Shown piece by piece: positions 48,419-57,987 of a stretch of DNA of 64,000 nt (position 1 is its first letter; each line of letters starts with the position of its first letter). A program made the translations under genes and the position numbers. The stretch is from JBAZPT01 sp041645535 (GTDB lineage: Bacteria; Patescibacteriota; Minisyncoccia; Moranbacterales; UBA2206): assembly GCA_041645535.1 (NCBI GenBank), contig JBAZPT010000002.1, forward strand, positions 248,001-312,000, given 5' to 3'. Below the pieces are notes generated by a model. The model was given only the letters and a program-made list of their open reading frames with translations. It searched no databases and was not told the DNA's origin.

Positions 48419-48790
48419 ATGACACAGCAAATTAGGCAATTTGGCAGAAGCTGCCGGCACGCCTGCCGGGGCCTCAAATATGTTTTGGCCAACGAAAGAA
48501 ATTTTCAGATTGAGCTGGTCATCGGACTTCTTGTCGTCATTTTAATTTTCGTTTTTAAAGTCAAAAACTGGGAAGCCGTAATCCTGATGCTGATGATTAT
48601 GTGGGTGCTTATCACGGAACTGACAAACACGGTAGTGGAGCGCGTGGTGGACATTTTGAAGCCCCGCATCCATCCCTATGCCCGGCTAGTGAAGGACATT
48701 ATGGCGGCGGTGGTGATGATTTCGGCGACGATGGCTATTGTCGTGGGCGTGATTATTTTTTATCCTTACTTTAGAAACATTTTTAATTAG
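48419..48790 (+). CDS. dgkA: Diacylglycerol/undecaprenol kinase
   Basis: 123 aa, three membrane segments. The family pattern NERNFQIEL (active site), ELTNTVVERVVD and RLVKDIMAAVVM is present. In Gram-positive and CPR bacteria such proteins usually phosphorylate undecaprenol, feeding the cell-wall lipid carrier pool. Located 14 bases after ybeY. Confidence 0.92.
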   Translation: MTQQIRQFGRSCRHACRGLKYVLANERNFQIELVIGLLVVILIFVFKVKNWEAVILMLMIMWVLITELTNTVVERVVDILKPRIHPYARLVKDIMAAVVMISATMAIVVGVIIFYPYFRNIFN

Positions 48791-48795
48791 AAGCA

Positions 48796-50061
48796 ATGGC
48801 AAAAAACGAAATTATTGCCGGCATTGATGTCGGTTCGGCGAATGTGAGAACGGTAATCGTCCAGATTTTCCCCGAGGAAGAACTTCCGCGGGTGATTGGT
48901 GTTGGAGTTTCCGAATCGGCCGGCATCAGAAAAGGGATGATCGTTGATCTGGAAGAAGCAGTAAAATCAGTAAATGATTCAGTGGAAAAAGCAGAGAGAA
49001 GCGCCGGCGTTTCAGTGAAAAGCGCAGTCGTAAGCATCGGCGGAAATCATATTGTTTCCCAAAACTCCAAGGGCGTGATCGCGGTGGGGCGCGCCGACGG
49101 GGAAGTGACTGAAGATGATATTGAGCGGGTGATTAACGCGGCACAGGCCATTTCTATTCCGCCCAACAAAGAAATAATCCACATTATTCCCAGAGGCTAT
49201 TCCTTGGACGACCAAAAAAATATCAAAGACCCATTGGGCATGAACGGGGTGCGTTTAGAGGTGGATGCTATGATCATCGAAGGCTCCGCTCCAGTCATTA
49301 AAAACCTCCAAAAATCCATCGAACAAGCCGGCATAGAAATCGGCGACTTTGTGCTTTCTCCCTTAGCTGCCGCGAGAGCTACTCTTTCCAAGCGGCAAAA
49401 AGAATTAGGGGTAGTCTTGGTGGACATTGGCGGCGGGACAACATCCATCGCGGTTTATGAGGAAAACGACCTCTTGCATACAGCCATTTTGCCGATTGGC
49501 GGCAGCCATATCACCAACGATTTGGCAATTGGCTTGCGCACTTCTATTGATGTCGCGGAAAAGGTAAAGATAGAATTCGGCAACGCGCTGCCGCGGGATA
49601 TTAATAAAAAAGAAGATATTAATTTGGCGGAAATTGATCCCAATGAAGAAGGCATAGTATCGCGCCATCATGTGGCGGAAATTATCGAAGCCCGGCTCGA
49701 GGAAATTTTCAATATGGTGAACAAAGAGTTGAAAATGATCGCGCGCGACAAGCTGCTGCCCGGGGGCGCGGTGCTGGCGGGGGGAACGGCTAAAATTCCG
49801 GGAGCGGTGGATCTGGCTAAAAATATTTTGGGCCTGCCCGCGCAAACCGGATTTCCGGCGCGCCTCGGCGGATTAGTGGATAAAGTTGATGAGCCATCTT
49901 TTGTTACGGCTGTCGGACTAGTTATGTGGGGCGCGGAAAATGTTGGCCGGGGATCGCGCGGCGGCGGATTTTTTGGAAAAAGATTGGCTGAACATATCGG
50001 AGGCAATATGGGCGGAACGGTTGATCATATGAAAAAATGGCTGGGTAAATTTTTGCCGTAA
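48796..50061 (+). CDS. ftsA: Cell division protein FtsA
   Basis: 421 aa. Actin-fold signatures: AGIDVGSANVRTVI (phosphate 1), GVVLVDIGGGTTSIAVY (phosphate 2) and GAVLAGGTAKIPG (adenosine). The C-terminal amphipathic end (GTVDHMKKWLGKFLP) is the membrane-targeting helix that tethers FtsZ filaments. Five bases after dgkA. Confidence 0.95.
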   Translation: MAKNEIIAGIDVGSANVRTVIVQIFPEEELPRVIGVGVSESAGIRKGMIVDLEEAVKSVNDSVEKAERSAGVSVKSAVVSIGGNHIVSQNSKGVIAVGRADGEVTEDDIERVINAAQAISIPPNKEIIHIIPRGYSLDDQKNIKDPLGMNGVRLEVDAMIIEGSAPVIKNLQKSIEQAGIEIGDFVLSPLAAARATLSKRQKELGVVLVDIGGGTTSIAVYEENDLLHTAILPIGGSHITNDLAIGLRTSIDVAEKVKIEFGNALPRDINKKEDINLAEIDPNEEGIVSRHHVAEIIEARLEEIFNMVNKELKMIARDKLLPGGAVLAGGTAKIPGAVDLAKNILGLPAQTGFPARLGGLVDKVDEPSFVTAVGLVMWGAENVGRGSRGGGFFGKRLAEHIGGNMGGTVDHMKKWLGKFLP

Positions 50062-50097
50062 AATAGGCCCCCAAAGCGGGTTAGTTTTAGGGGTTTG

Positions 50098-50208
50098 ACC
50101 CCGTTAAAAGTTCGTTGATAGACCATATTTTACGGACACGCTCAAGCAAAGCGTCTTCGCCTTAATGTTGCGGTATTGACAAGTCTTTCTTAAAACTTTT
50201 AACGGGGT
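50098..50208. repeat. Long inverted repeat between ftsA and ftsZ, CCCCGTTA type
   Basis: Perfect 15-bp arms ACCCCGTTAAAAGTT (50098-50112) and AACTTTTAACGGGGT (50194-50208). The interior shares CGGACAC and CTTCGCCTTAAT with the element at 33447-33558. The gap 50062-50451 also holds the ftsZ start hairpin; the part between is AT-rich. Confidence 0.75.
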
Positions 50209-50401
50209 TGACATACAATAGCCGGATATGATAGATTTAAGTACTGAAAGGGCGAGGATTTTTTGGGTAAAAATCGGGTAGTTTCTAAAACCAAAACTAA
50301 AAGCCTAAAACAAAAAATATTAAAGACTGCTTTACAAGTTGATTTTTAATTTTATTTGTCGGGCTTATTTTTTTTGAATTTTTTAAGATTTAATTTAGAA
50401 T

Positions 50402-50454
50402 CGGTACGGGATGCTCATTTTTGTAGCTTCTCGCTATCGCTCAAGACAAAAATG
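50402..50454 (+). promoter_or_regulatory. Start-codon hairpin of ftsZ
   Basis: CGGTACGGGATGCT (the 3' arm of the leader family, without a matching 5' arm), then hairpin CATTTTTGT (50416-50424) with ACAAAAATG (50446-50454); the last ATG is the ftsZ start. No Shine-Dalgarno. Confidence 0.65.
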
Positions 50455-51654
50455 GCAGAGATCAAACCACCCGTAGAAACATTCGCGCGCATTAAAGTCG
50501 TAGGCGTTGGCGGTTCCGGAGGAAGCGCAATCAGCCGGATGATTGAATCGAAATTGCGCGGCGTGGAATTTGTGGCGATCAACACGGACGCGCAGGCCCT
50601 GCATCACAATAAGGCGACGGAAAAAGTCCATATTGGAAAAAATCTGACCAAGGGACTGGGATCCGGCATGAATCCGGATGTGGGACGGCAAGCCGCTGAA
50701 GAAAATCGGGAGGAAATACAAGAAGTGCTCAAGGGTTCGGATATGGTTTTTGTCACTTGCGGGTTGGGCGGCGGAACGGGAACAGGCGCGGCGCCAATTG
50801 TGGCGGAAACAGCCAAGGAGCTCGGGGCGCTGACGGTGGCGGTGGTGACTAAGCCGTTTGCTTTCGAAGGCGCGCAAAGAAGGGCGATTGCGGAAGAAGG
50901 ACTGGAAAATTTGCGCGAACGGGTAGATACGATTATCATTATTCCCAATGACAAATTACTGCAAATTATCGATAAAAAAACAACACTGATAAATTCTTTC
51001 AAGATTGTAGATGATGTTCTGCGCCAGGGCGTGCAGGGCATTTCCGACCTGATTACCAAGCCGGGCGTAGTCAATGTTGACTTTGCCGATGTGAAAGCCA
51101 TTATGTCTGACAGCGGATCGGCTTTGATGGGCATCGGTTTGGGCGCGGGCGAAAATCGCGCGGCGGACGCGGCTAAGGCGGCTATCAATAGTCCGCTGCT
51201 GGAGCTTTCCATTGACGGCGCGAAGGGAGTGCTATTCAATGTCAGCGGATCCAACGATCTCACTATGCTCGAAATTAATGAAGCGGCCAATATTATCACC
51301 GAATCAATCGATCCGAATGCCAAAGTTATTTTCGGCGCGGTGGTGGATGAAACTATCAGAAAAGGCGAAGTGCAAATTACAGTCGTCGCGACCGGCTTTG
51401 ACGCGGACAGAGTGAAGGAGTCTCCGATAGAAAAAATGTCGCGGCTTTCCATCGAGCGCGTCAAGAGTCAGGAAAATGAAGGAGAAAAAAAAGCCAAGAT
51501 TACTTTCCCGTCCCAGAGCGAGCACAAAATGATTATTGAAGAAAAAGTCCAGCCGAAACCGCAAAGAATTTTCACGCAGGTGGAAAAATCGCTGGAAGAC
51601 GAAGACGACGAACTGGAAATTCCGGCGTTCATCCGGAGGAAGATGGGAAAATAA
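50452..51654 (+). CDS. ftsZ: Cell division GTPase FtsZ
   Basis: 400 aa from ATG 50452. Tubulin signature GGGTGTGAAP, VVGVGGSGG-like VKVVGVGGSG at the N-terminus, T7 loop region NVDFADVKAIMSDSG, and a conserved C-terminal peptide-like ending EDDELEIPAFIRRKMGK that would bind FtsA. It builds the division ring. The linker is short. Confidence 0.96.
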   Translation: MAEIKPPVETFARIKVVGVGGSGGSAISRMIESKLRGVEFVAINTDAQALHHNKATEKVHIGKNLTKGLGSGMNPDVGRQAAEENREEIQEVLKGSDMVFVTCGLGGGTGTGAAPIVAETAKELGALTVAVVTKPFAFEGAQRRAIAEEGLENLRERVDTIIIIPNDKLLQIIDKKTTLINSFKIVDDVLRQGVQGISDLITKPGVVNVDFADVKAIMSDSGSALMGIGLGAGENRAADAAKAAINSPLLELSIDGAKGVLFNVSGSNDLTMLEINEAANIITESIDPNAKVIFGAVVDETIRKGEVQITVVATGFDADRVKESPIEKMSRLSIERVKSQENEGEKKAKITFPSQSEHKMIIEEKVQPKPQRIFTQVEKSLEDEDDELEIPAFIRRKMGK

Positions 51655-51712
51655 ATCCTGTAACCCAAAACCCGCAACTCGCAGCCCGCAACCTATAAAG
51701 TTATATTTTTTT

Positions 51713-51743
51713 GCAAAAACCCCCTTCAGGGTTTTTGTGTTTT
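51713..51743. terminator. Terminator between ftsZ and comFC, likely bidirectional
   Basis: GCAAAAACCC pairs with GGGTTTTTG around CCTTCA; TGTTTTTG follows on the plus strand. The genes on both sides converge. Confidence 0.75.
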
Positions 51744-51760
51744 TGGGCATGGTTGAAATT

Positions 51761-52492
51761 TTATTCCATCTCTTGTCTGGCAATGACGGCGGCGCAAACT
51801 TTTTTGGCGCCATTTTGTTTTAGCGCCTTGGCGCATTCAAAAAGCGTGGCGCCGGTGGTGGCGACATCGTCGATAAGTAAAATAGTTTTATTTTTTAATT
51901 GTAGCGGTCCGGCCGCTACGGAAAAAACATCCCGCATATTTTTTCCTCTTTGGAAATAATCTTTGATCTTCATTTGCGGCGGAGTATAGCGGATTCTTTT
52001 CAGGACATTTCCCAAAATCGGAATGGCATATCCCGGAGTTAAATTAAAGCCGATATAATTAGCCAAAAATTCCGCCTGATTGAATCCGCGCCAGCGCAGA
52101 CGCCTTGAGTGCAGGGGCACGGGAATAATCATATCCGGAACGGCAGAGCCGGAATCCAAAAGCGCCTTGGCCAGCAGTTTTCCCAGGGGCGCGCTCAAAT
52201 CTTCAATAAAGTTATATTTATATAGATGGACCAATTTAGAAACACTGCCTTCTTTATAGCGCGTGGCTACGACTAGCGCGTCCAGCGGAGCTCCTCGGGC
52301 TTTGCAAAAAGAACAAAGCCGGCCGTTTTGAGTAATCAGCTGTTCGCATTGCGGGCAAAGCTGGAAGGAAAGCAGTTGGATTTTTTGCAGACAATTTTCG
52401 CAGAGCCAAATATTAGGATGGCCGCAAGAGACACACTGAATTGGGAATAAAGTGTCAAGAATAAATTCTTGTGTTTGTTTGAGTATTTTCAA
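51761..52492 (-). CDS. comFC: ComF/GntX-family amidophosphoribosyltransferase-like competence protein
   Basis: 243 aa. N-terminal zinc-type Cys pairs (CVSCG, CENC, CPQCE, CSFC) and a phosphoribosyltransferase domain with the PRPP loop ILLIDDVATTGATL. ComFC is needed for DNA uptake in transformable bacteria and acts on the cytoplasmic side. With dprA and the type IV pilus it supports competence. Three bases after clpC. Confidence 0.93.
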   Translation of the reverse strand: MKILKQTQEFILDTLFPIQCVSCGHPNIWLCENCLQKIQLLSFQLCPQCEQLITQNGRLCSFCKARGAPLDALVVATRYKEGSVSKLVHLYKYNFIEDLSAPLGKLLAKALLDSGSAVPDMIIPVPLHSRRLRWRGFNQAEFLANYIGFNLTPGYAIPILGNVLKRIRYTPPQMKIKDYFQRGKNMRDVFSVAAGPLQLKNKTILLIDDVATTGATLFECAKALKQNGAKKVCAAVIARQEME

Positions 52493-52495
52493 AGC

Positions 52496-55009
52496 TTAGG
52501 CTATTTTTATTTTGTCTTTCTCGATGCTGACTGTGATTTTATTATCCACCACTTTATCATAAATTATCATTTCCGCTATCCTATTCTCAAGTAATTCCTG
52601 GATATTTTTGCGCACCAAGCGCGCGCCCTGGTTCACAGCCAGGCTTTTTCGGGCGATAAATTTCAAAACATCTTTTCCAAACGACAGCTCGATGCCCTTG
52701 GTCAAAAGCCGCGCGGCCAATTTTTGCATTTCCAGCCCGGCTATTTTTTGGATTTCCGGCATCCCCAGCGCGTTGAAAACAACTGTATAATCCAAACGGT
52801 TCAAAAGTTCCGGGCGGATTTTTTGCTCCAATTCCTTGAGCACCTGGCCTTTAATAGTATTGAATCTTTCAATCCGGCTGGCGGCGGATTTTTCGTCTTC
52901 AAAGCCGACGCGGGCGGCGCTGGTAAATTCGCCGGTGCCGATATTGGAAGTCAGAATAACGATAGTGTTTTTAAAACTAACTGTTGTGCCTTCGGCGTCA
53001 GTCAGGGTGCCGTCTTCCAGGATTTGCAGTAGAATATTAAAAACATCCGGATGGGCTTTTTCAATTTCATCAAAAAGCACGACCGAATATGGATTGCGCC
53101 GGATTTTTTCCGTCAGATTTCCGCCTTCGCCAAAACCGACATAGCCGGCCGGAGAGCCGATGAGGGAGGCGACGCTATGCCGTTCCATCAATTCGCTCAT
53201 ATCAATGCGGATGTATGATTCCCCCCCTCCGCCAGACGGGCCGAAAAATTCCTGCGCGAGAATTTTGGCGGTGAGCGTCTTGCCGACGCCGGTCGGCCCC
53301 AGGAAAAGAAAGGATCCCAGCGGGCGATCGGGATTGCCGATGCCGGTTTGCGCGCGCAGAAGAACGCCGGTAAGATTTTCAATGGCCTCTTTTTGGCCGA
53401 TAATTTGGGCTGAAAGTATTTTGCGGATATTTTTAATGCGCGAGCCGCGCTCTTCGGACAGTTTTTCCGCCGGAATTCCGGAAATTCTCGCTACAGTTTC
53501 AATAATATCGGCGGCGGTGATGCGGATGCGATTTTCTTTTTCAGAGGCGGCCTGGCTTTTTTGCAGAGCGCCGATTTTTTCGGAGAGTTCCTTTTCCCGG
53601 GTCCGGAGCGCGATGGCTTCTTCAAAATTCTCGGCGCTTACCAGTTTTTCTTTTTGTTCAAGGAGAGACAGTTTTTGGTCTTCAAATCCGCGGATTTGTT
53701 TTAAGAAATCAGTCCGCCACGGCGGATTATTCTGGCTGCGGATTTGGGAGGAGGCTTCATCAATGACATCGATAGCTTTGTCCGGCAAAAACCGGTTTTG
53801 GATATAGCGGATGCTCAGTTCGACGGCTAAATTAACGGCCTCATCATCCAGAGAAACATTGTGGAAATTTTCATAATAACCTTTAATGCCAAAAAGAATT
53901 TTTTTGGCTTCTTCCTTGCTCGGCTCCTTGATTTCAACCGGCTGGAAGCGCCGTTCGAGCGCCGCGTCTTTTTCAATATATTTTTTGTATTCCGCGGCTG
54001 TAGTGGCGCCGATGAGCCGCAAATCGCCCCGGGCTAGCGCCGGTTTTAAAATATTCGCCAAATCCAAACTGCCGGAAACATTGCCGGCGCCGACAATATT
54101 ATGGATTTCATCGATAAAAAGAATGACATCCTGATTAGCGGATGCTTCGCCGATAATTTCCTTGAGGCGCGCTTCAAATTCTCCCCGGAAACTGGTGCCG
54201 GCAATAAGCTGGGCGACATCCAAATTCATAATTCTTTTCCGGTAAAGCGAAGCCGGAACTTGGCCGGAGTTTATGAGCTGGGCCAATCCGGAAACTAAAA
54301 CAGTTTTTCCGACTCCCGGATCGCCGATCAGCAGGGGATTGTTTTTGTTTTTTCTGCCCAGAATATTTATAATTCTGCCAATTTCTTTTTCCCGCCCGAT
54401 GACAATTTCTTTTTTAGTCGTGGTTTCCTTATTGATATTAACGCAAAACTTGTCGATAAAAGCCGTGGCGGATTTTGAGTCTGGCTGATTTTTGGCCAGG
54501 GCGAGCTCGGGCAAGTTTAATATTTTGGCCAAGGCTGAAAAATTACCGGAAGAGATGTGCGCCTTGGCGTCCCGCCGGGCGCGCTCGATTTCTTTGCGGG
54601 CGATAATTTTTTTGATTGTTTCGCTGCCGGAATCAAATAGGGCATAAACCAGATGTTCCGTGCCGACATAGGAAAAATTGAATTCTTTGGCCAGGCTGTA
54701 GGCGCGGGTAAAAACTTTTTTCAGTTCAGCAGAAGGCGAGAGAGAGGAATATTGTAAAAATTTCGGCTGCGGAGAGCCGACCTGCAATATTTTTTGAAAA
54801 TCGGAATTTTTCAAGCCTAAATTATTCAGAATATTACCTCCCAAACTGCCTTTTTCCAGATAAATGGAATACAGCAGGTGAATAGCGGTAATTTCTCCGC
54901 TGGCGAGTTTGCGGGCCAAGTCTTCGGCGCGCAAAAAAGCTCTTCTGGCGTGGTTAGTCAGTTTTTGCCCGGTTTTTTTAGAGTTGGAGTTGTTTGAATT
55001 ATTGAACAT
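52496..55009 (-). CDS. clpC: ATP-dependent Clp protease ATPase subunit ClpC/ClpB-type
   Basis: 837 aa. N-terminal Clp repeats (NHARRAFLRAEDLARKLA; SLAKEFNFSYVGTEHLVYAL), first AAA+ with GDPGVGKTVL and LFIDEIHNIVGAG, a short UVR-like middle coil (EQKEKLVSAENFEEAIALRTREKEL), second AAA+ with GPTGVGKTLTAK and VVLFDEIEKAHPDVF, and a C-terminal D2-small domain. The short middle domain points to ClpC rather than ClpB. It unfolds proteins for ClpP or acts as a chaperone. Divergent from the pilus operon. Confidence 0.93.
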   Translation of the reverse strand: MFNNSNNSNSKKTGQKLTNHARRAFLRAEDLARKLASGEITAIHLLYSIYLEKGSLGGNILNNLGLKNSDFQKILQVGSPQPKFLQYSSLSPSAELKKVFTRAYSLAKEFNFSYVGTEHLVYALFDSGSETIKKIIARKEIERARRDAKAHISSGNFSALAKILNLPELALAKNQPDSKSATAFIDKFCVNINKETTTKKEIVIGREKEIGRIINILGRKNKNNPLLIGDPGVGKTVLVSGLAQLINSGQVPASLYRKRIMNLDVAQLIAGTSFRGEFEARLKEIIGEASANQDVILFIDEIHNIVGAGNVSGSLDLANILKPALARGDLRLIGATTAAEYKKYIEKDAALERRFQPVEIKEPSKEEAKKILFGIKGYYENFHNVSLDDEAVNLAVELSIRYIQNRFLPDKAIDVIDEASSQIRSQNNPPWRTDFLKQIRGFEDQKLSLLEQKEKLVSAENFEEAIALRTREKELSEKIGALQKSQAASEKENRIRITAADIIETVARISGIPAEKLSEERGSRIKNIRKILSAQIIGQKEAIENLTGVLLRAQTGIGNPDRPLGSFLFLGPTGVGKTLTAKILAQEFFGPSGGGGESYIRIDMSELMERHSVASLIGSPAGYVGFGEGGNLTEKIRRNPYSVVLFDEIEKAHPDVFNILLQILEDGTLTDAEGTTVSFKNTIVILTSNIGTGEFTSAARVGFEDEKSAASRIERFNTIKGQVLKELEQKIRPELLNRLDYTVVFNALGMPEIQKIAGLEMQKLAARLLTKGIELSFGKDVLKFIARKSLAVNQGARLVRKNIQELLENRIAEMIIYDKVVDNKITVSIEKDKIKIA

Positions 55010-55100
55010 GAATTTTAGTTATCAACTATATTTTAGATGTCGCGAGCGGGTGTGTCAATCAGCAAAAAATTTGTAAATTTCATATACAAATCGGGCTGTG

Positions 55101-55169
55101 CCCAGCACTAACTTTGTGCTGGCTTTGCCGATTATGCGCCGTAGGCGCAAGCACAAAGTTAGTGCTGGG
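55101..55169. repeat. 20-bp perfect inverted repeat between clpC and the pilus operon
   Basis: CCCAGCACTAACTTTGTGCT (55101-55120) and its exact complement (55150-55169), with an inner TGCGCC/GGCGCA hairpin. Locally CCAGCAC can also pair with GTGCTGG (55102-55122). Confidence 0.75.
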
Positions 55170-55208
55170 TGTGGATAACTTCCCGCAGTAGTTGCTTTTT
55201 TAATAATG

Positions 55209-55217
55209 TGGTATAAT
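55209..55217 (+). promoter_or_regulatory. Extended -10 promoter of the type IV pilus operon
   Basis: TGgTATAAT, -10 at 55212-55217, weak -35. The start point would be near 55224, giving a leader of about 180 bases that contains the structured element below. Confidence 0.65.
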
Positions 55218-55245
55218 AACGGCAGAAAACGAAAAGGTGATACCC

Positions 55246-55394
55246 CCGCACTAATTCCGACAAAGTTTCAAAATGTGTCTGGCTTGGTGTTCGGACTCGC
55301 CTTCGGCTTAATAAAACAAAAAACAAAAGTTTCTGCACAGAATTAGTGCGGAGTTCTCAATTTTGTAACTCCGCAAGGCGCGGAGACAAAATTG
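55246..55394 (+). promoter_or_regulatory. Structured leader of pilM
   Basis: Outer arms CCGCACTAATTC (55246-55257) and GAATTAGTGCGG (55340-55351). Inner hairpin CAATTTTGT (55358-55366) with ACAAAATTG (55386-55394), capped by CTCCG/CGGAG. It is nearly the same as the leader at 8981. The stem ends in TTG, in frame with pilM, so a TTG start at 55392 is possible. Confidence 0.7.
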
Positions 55395-55406
55395 GAAAAA
55401 ACTAAA

Positions 55407-56501
55407 ATGTTTGGATTTGGAAAAAATAAATTTCTTGGCATTGACATCGGAACCTCGACGATAAAAATCGTGGAGATCAAGATGAGCAGCAGCAAGCCGA
55501 CTCTTTCCAATTACGCGTGGATGAAGGCGGGAAATATCGGCGATATAAAATACAGCTCATTCGATTCGACCTTGCCGGTATATTTAAAAAAAATGATTAA
55601 GGAGGCCGGATTTAAGAGCCGTGAGGGATATATCTCCATTCCGGCTTCCGGAGGGCTGATAACGCTCATTGAATTTCCGGAAATGAGCCGGGAAGATCTT
55701 GATCAGGCCATCCGGTTTGAAGCGCATAAATACATCCCGACTTCCCTGGAGGATGTGGTTTTAAGCTGGGACATTGTCAATAAAAAAACCGCGAGCCATC
55801 TCCTCAAAAAAAGCGGCGATGAAGCAAAAGCAAAAAGCGATGCCGCAGAACCGGCGGACAAAATCCAGGTGCTTCTGGTGGCGGCGCCGAAAAATAAAGT
55901 GGCTAAATATGAACAGCTGGTAAAAAATGCCGATCTGGAACTTAAATCAATCGAAGTGGAAAGTTTCGCGCTGCTCCGTTCCTTGGTCGGCAATGACCAG
56001 GGAAATTTCGTGGTGGTGGATATCGGAGCCCGCGTCTGCAATATAATTCTTATTGAAAAGGGAGTGATTAAAGTCAATCGCAATATCGACGCCGGAGGAA
56101 AAGATATCACCAAGGCTATTGCCCGCGGTATGAATATCGATGAAGAGCGGGCGGAAAGGATGAAAATGTCCGGCAAGGATTTTCTTTCCAAAGAGTCCAA
56201 CATTAATTTTCCGTCTCTGGATCTGATTATCAATGAGGTGAAAAGAGTGCTGGGAGCTTTTTATAAAAACGACGGCGGATCAAAAATTGACGGAGTGATC
56301 CTTTCCGGCGGCACGGCGGGCCTGGCCGGAATTGACCAATACTTTTCCGACTCTCTCGGCACGCGCGTAATTCTCGGCAATCCTCTGCGCCGGATTGAAT
56401 ACGACGCCGTGTTCGAGCCAAAGCTCAATGAAATAAAATCCCAGCTTTCAGTGAGCATCGGATTGGCGCTTAAGGGCGCGGAAGAATATTTAAGAAAGTA
56501 A
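55407..56501 (+). CDS. pilM: Type IV pilus assembly protein PilM
   Basis: 364 aa. Actin-like: MFGFGKNKFLGIDIGTSTIKIVEI is the usual PilM opening; FVVVDIGARVCNIILI and GVILSGGTAGLAG complete the ATP site. PilM binds the tail of PilN on the cytoplasmic face. ATG 55407 gives the family start; TTG 55392 would add five residues (MEKTK). First gene of the operon. Confidence 0.93.
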   Translation: MFGFGKNKFLGIDIGTSTIKIVEIKMSSSKPTLSNYAWMKAGNIGDIKYSSFDSTLPVYLKKMIKEAGFKSREGYISIPASGGLITLIEFPEMSREDLDQAIRFEAHKYIPTSLEDVVLSWDIVNKKTASHLLKKSGDEAKAKSDAAEPADKIQVLLVAAPKNKVAKYEQLVKNADLELKSIEVESFALLRSLVGNDQGNFVVVDIGARVCNIILIEKGVIKVNRNIDAGGKDITKAIARGMNIDEERAERMKMSGKDFLSKESNINFPSLDLIINEVKRVLGAFYKNDGGSKIDGVILSGGTAGLAGIDQYFSDSLGTRVILGNPLRRIEYDAVFEPKLNEIKSQLSVSIGLALKGAEEYLRK

Positions 56502-56506
56502 GCACG

Positions 56507-56611
56507 CCCCCACACCAACTTTTACAATTTAATTTTATATCAATAAATTGATTTAAAAAATCCCTTGCTAATTTTTGCATAACACTTGCTGTGTAAAAGT
56601 TGGTGTGGGGG
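56507..56611. repeat. 20-bp perfect inverted repeat between pilM and pilN
   Basis: CCCCCACACCAACTTTTACA (56507-56526) and its exact complement (56592-56611), AT-rich interior. It ends 13 bases before the pilN ATG. Confidence 0.8.
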
Positions 56612-56624
56612 TAAATAAAAAACT

Positions 56625-57134
56625 ATGACAAACATAAATCTAGCCACCTCCAGCCTGCCGCAAAAACAGGGACCGCCCTACAAAAAGGGCATAATCAGCA
56701 TCGCTGTAATTTTAATTATTTTGGCTGGCGGTTATCTTTGGCTGACGAGGGAAAACAATAAAACCGCCGCCGCGATCGGGGAAGCTAACAACAATTATCA
56801 GGCGGAATATCAGAAGCTAACCACTAGCAATAGAGAAATCGTCGATTTTCAAAACAGAGTTTTATTGGTTAAAGATTTGCTGGCTGAAAAGAATGCGGCC
56901 TTGGACAGTTTTCCGGAATTGGAAAAAAATGTTTTGCCCGGAGCGTATTTAACATCCTACGACTTCAAAGGAAACAATCTGTCTCTTAACATAACAACTG
57001 ATAATTTTAATGTTTTAGCCAGGCAAGTTGCCAGTTTCAAGAATTCCGGATTTTTTTCAGCCGTGTCTGTCGGAAAGTCCAGCCTGGATGATAAAAATAA
57101 AGTTGTGTCGGATATTGTTTTAAAAATTAATTAA
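56625..57134 (+). CDS. pilN: Type IV pilus assembly protein PilN-like
   Basis: 169 aa. It opens with the short cytoplasmic MTNINLATSSLP, the PilM-binding INL type, then one membrane segment (about 23-40), a coiled-coil region and a small ferredoxin-like periplasmic domain. Assigned by position between pilM and pilO and by topology; sequence similarity alone would be weak. Confidence 0.85.
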   Translation: MTNINLATSSLPQKQGPPYKKGIISIAVILIILAGGYLWLTRENNKTAAAIGEANNNYQAEYQKLTTSNREIVDFQNRVLLVKDLLAEKNAALDSFPELEKNVLPGAYLTSYDFKGNNLSLNITTDNFNVLARQVASFKNSGFFSAVSVGKSSLDDKNKVVSDIVLKIN

Positions 57135-57139
57135 ATTCA

Positions 57140-57194
57140 CCCCGTGAAATACCCCGCTGTGGCGGGGTTCGCCTCCGGCGATATTTCACTGGGG
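57140..57194. repeat. Inverted repeat between pilN and pilO
   Basis: CCCCGTGAAATA (57140-57151) pairs with TATTTCACTGGGG (57182-57194) with one bulge; inside is CCCCGC/GCGGGG (57152-57167). It ends 11 bases before the pilO ATG. Confidence 0.7.
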
Positions 57195-57205
57195 AAATAA
57201 AAAAA

Positions 57206-57937
57206 ATGAAACTAAAATTATTAATCGCTCCGCTGCTGGTTTTGCTGATAGTCGTTATGGCTATTTGGGTAATTGGGCCGGCTTATCAAAATTTGCAGGC
57301 TCAAAAAAAGGAGCTGGCTGCCGCGCAGAAAAAACTGGCTGATATCCAGGAAAAAAACATGCTAGCTGCTAAATTGAAACAGGCGCTGGCGGATAATCCG
57401 GCGCAAAAGGAAATGCTTCTGAAATATCTGCCTGAAAAAGCGCAAGAAGAATTAATTATAGAAAACTTGAGTTCGCTAATGCAGGGCGAAGGATTAACCC
57501 TTGTTAATTTAGCAGTGCTGGATGATTCGCGAAAAAAAAGCACGCAGGCGGCTCCGGTTATGAATGACGCAAGTCCGGGAGAAATAGCGCCGGCGGCCTT
57601 GGCAGCCGATTCAATCGGCATCAGCGTCGGTTTCGTTGGTCCGTATGAAAAAATCAGATCATTTATGGGCAAGCTGGCAACGCTTAAGCGCGATAACAAT
57701 GTTGCTGCGCTTAAAATAACTGCCGTAGCCGCGGCGGCTGGGAGCCTGCAGGCGGATATGGTTTTGAATCTGGCCTATTTTACCGGAGGAAATTCCGCCA
57801 TTAACGCCAGCAGCAGTGTTTTTTCCAAAGACGCTTTTGATATGTTGACTATTGATCAAATAAAAAATAAATTAAGCACCGAAATTATTCCAGTCACTAT
57901 CGGAGAAGCGGGCAAGGCCAATCCTTTTCTTCCTTAA
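57206..57937 (+). CDS. pilO: Type IV pilus assembly protein PilO-like
   Basis: 243 aa. One N-terminal membrane segment (about 3-22), a heptad-rich coiled coil (YQNLQAQKKELAAAQKKLADIQEK), and a periplasmic alpha/beta domain (SIGISVGFVGPYEKIRSFMGKLATL). PilN-PilO heterodimers align the pilus machine. The C-terminal extension is Ser/Ala-rich. Assigned by position and topology. Confidence 0.85.
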   Translation: MKLKLLIAPLLVLLIVVMAIWVIGPAYQNLQAQKKELAAAQKKLADIQEKNMLAAKLKQALADNPAQKEMLLKYLPEKAQEELIIENLSSLMQGEGLTLVNLAVLDDSRKKSTQAAPVMNDASPGEIAPAALAADSIGISVGFVGPYEKIRSFMGKLATLKRDNNVAALKITAVAAAAGSLQADMVLNLAYFTGGNSAINASSSVFSKDAFDMLTIDQIKNKLSTEIIPVTIGEAGKANPFLP

Positions 57938-57941
57938 ATTC

Positions 57942-57965
57942 ACCCTGTTAAATATTTAACAGGGT
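57942..57965. repeat. 24-bp perfect palindrome before pilB
   Basis: ACCCTGTTAAAT followed directly by ATTTAACAGGGT. Five bases after the pilO stop codon and 22 before the pilB start. Confidence 0.7.
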
Positions 57966-57987
57966 AAACATTAACAGTTCGAATAAA

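Noticed and set aside
50356..50451. N-terminal extension of FtsZ
   Set aside because: The open frame runs through the leader hairpin; homology begins after ATG 50452. The same holds for uvrA (3476), the GspE-like gene (9082) and pilC (61287).
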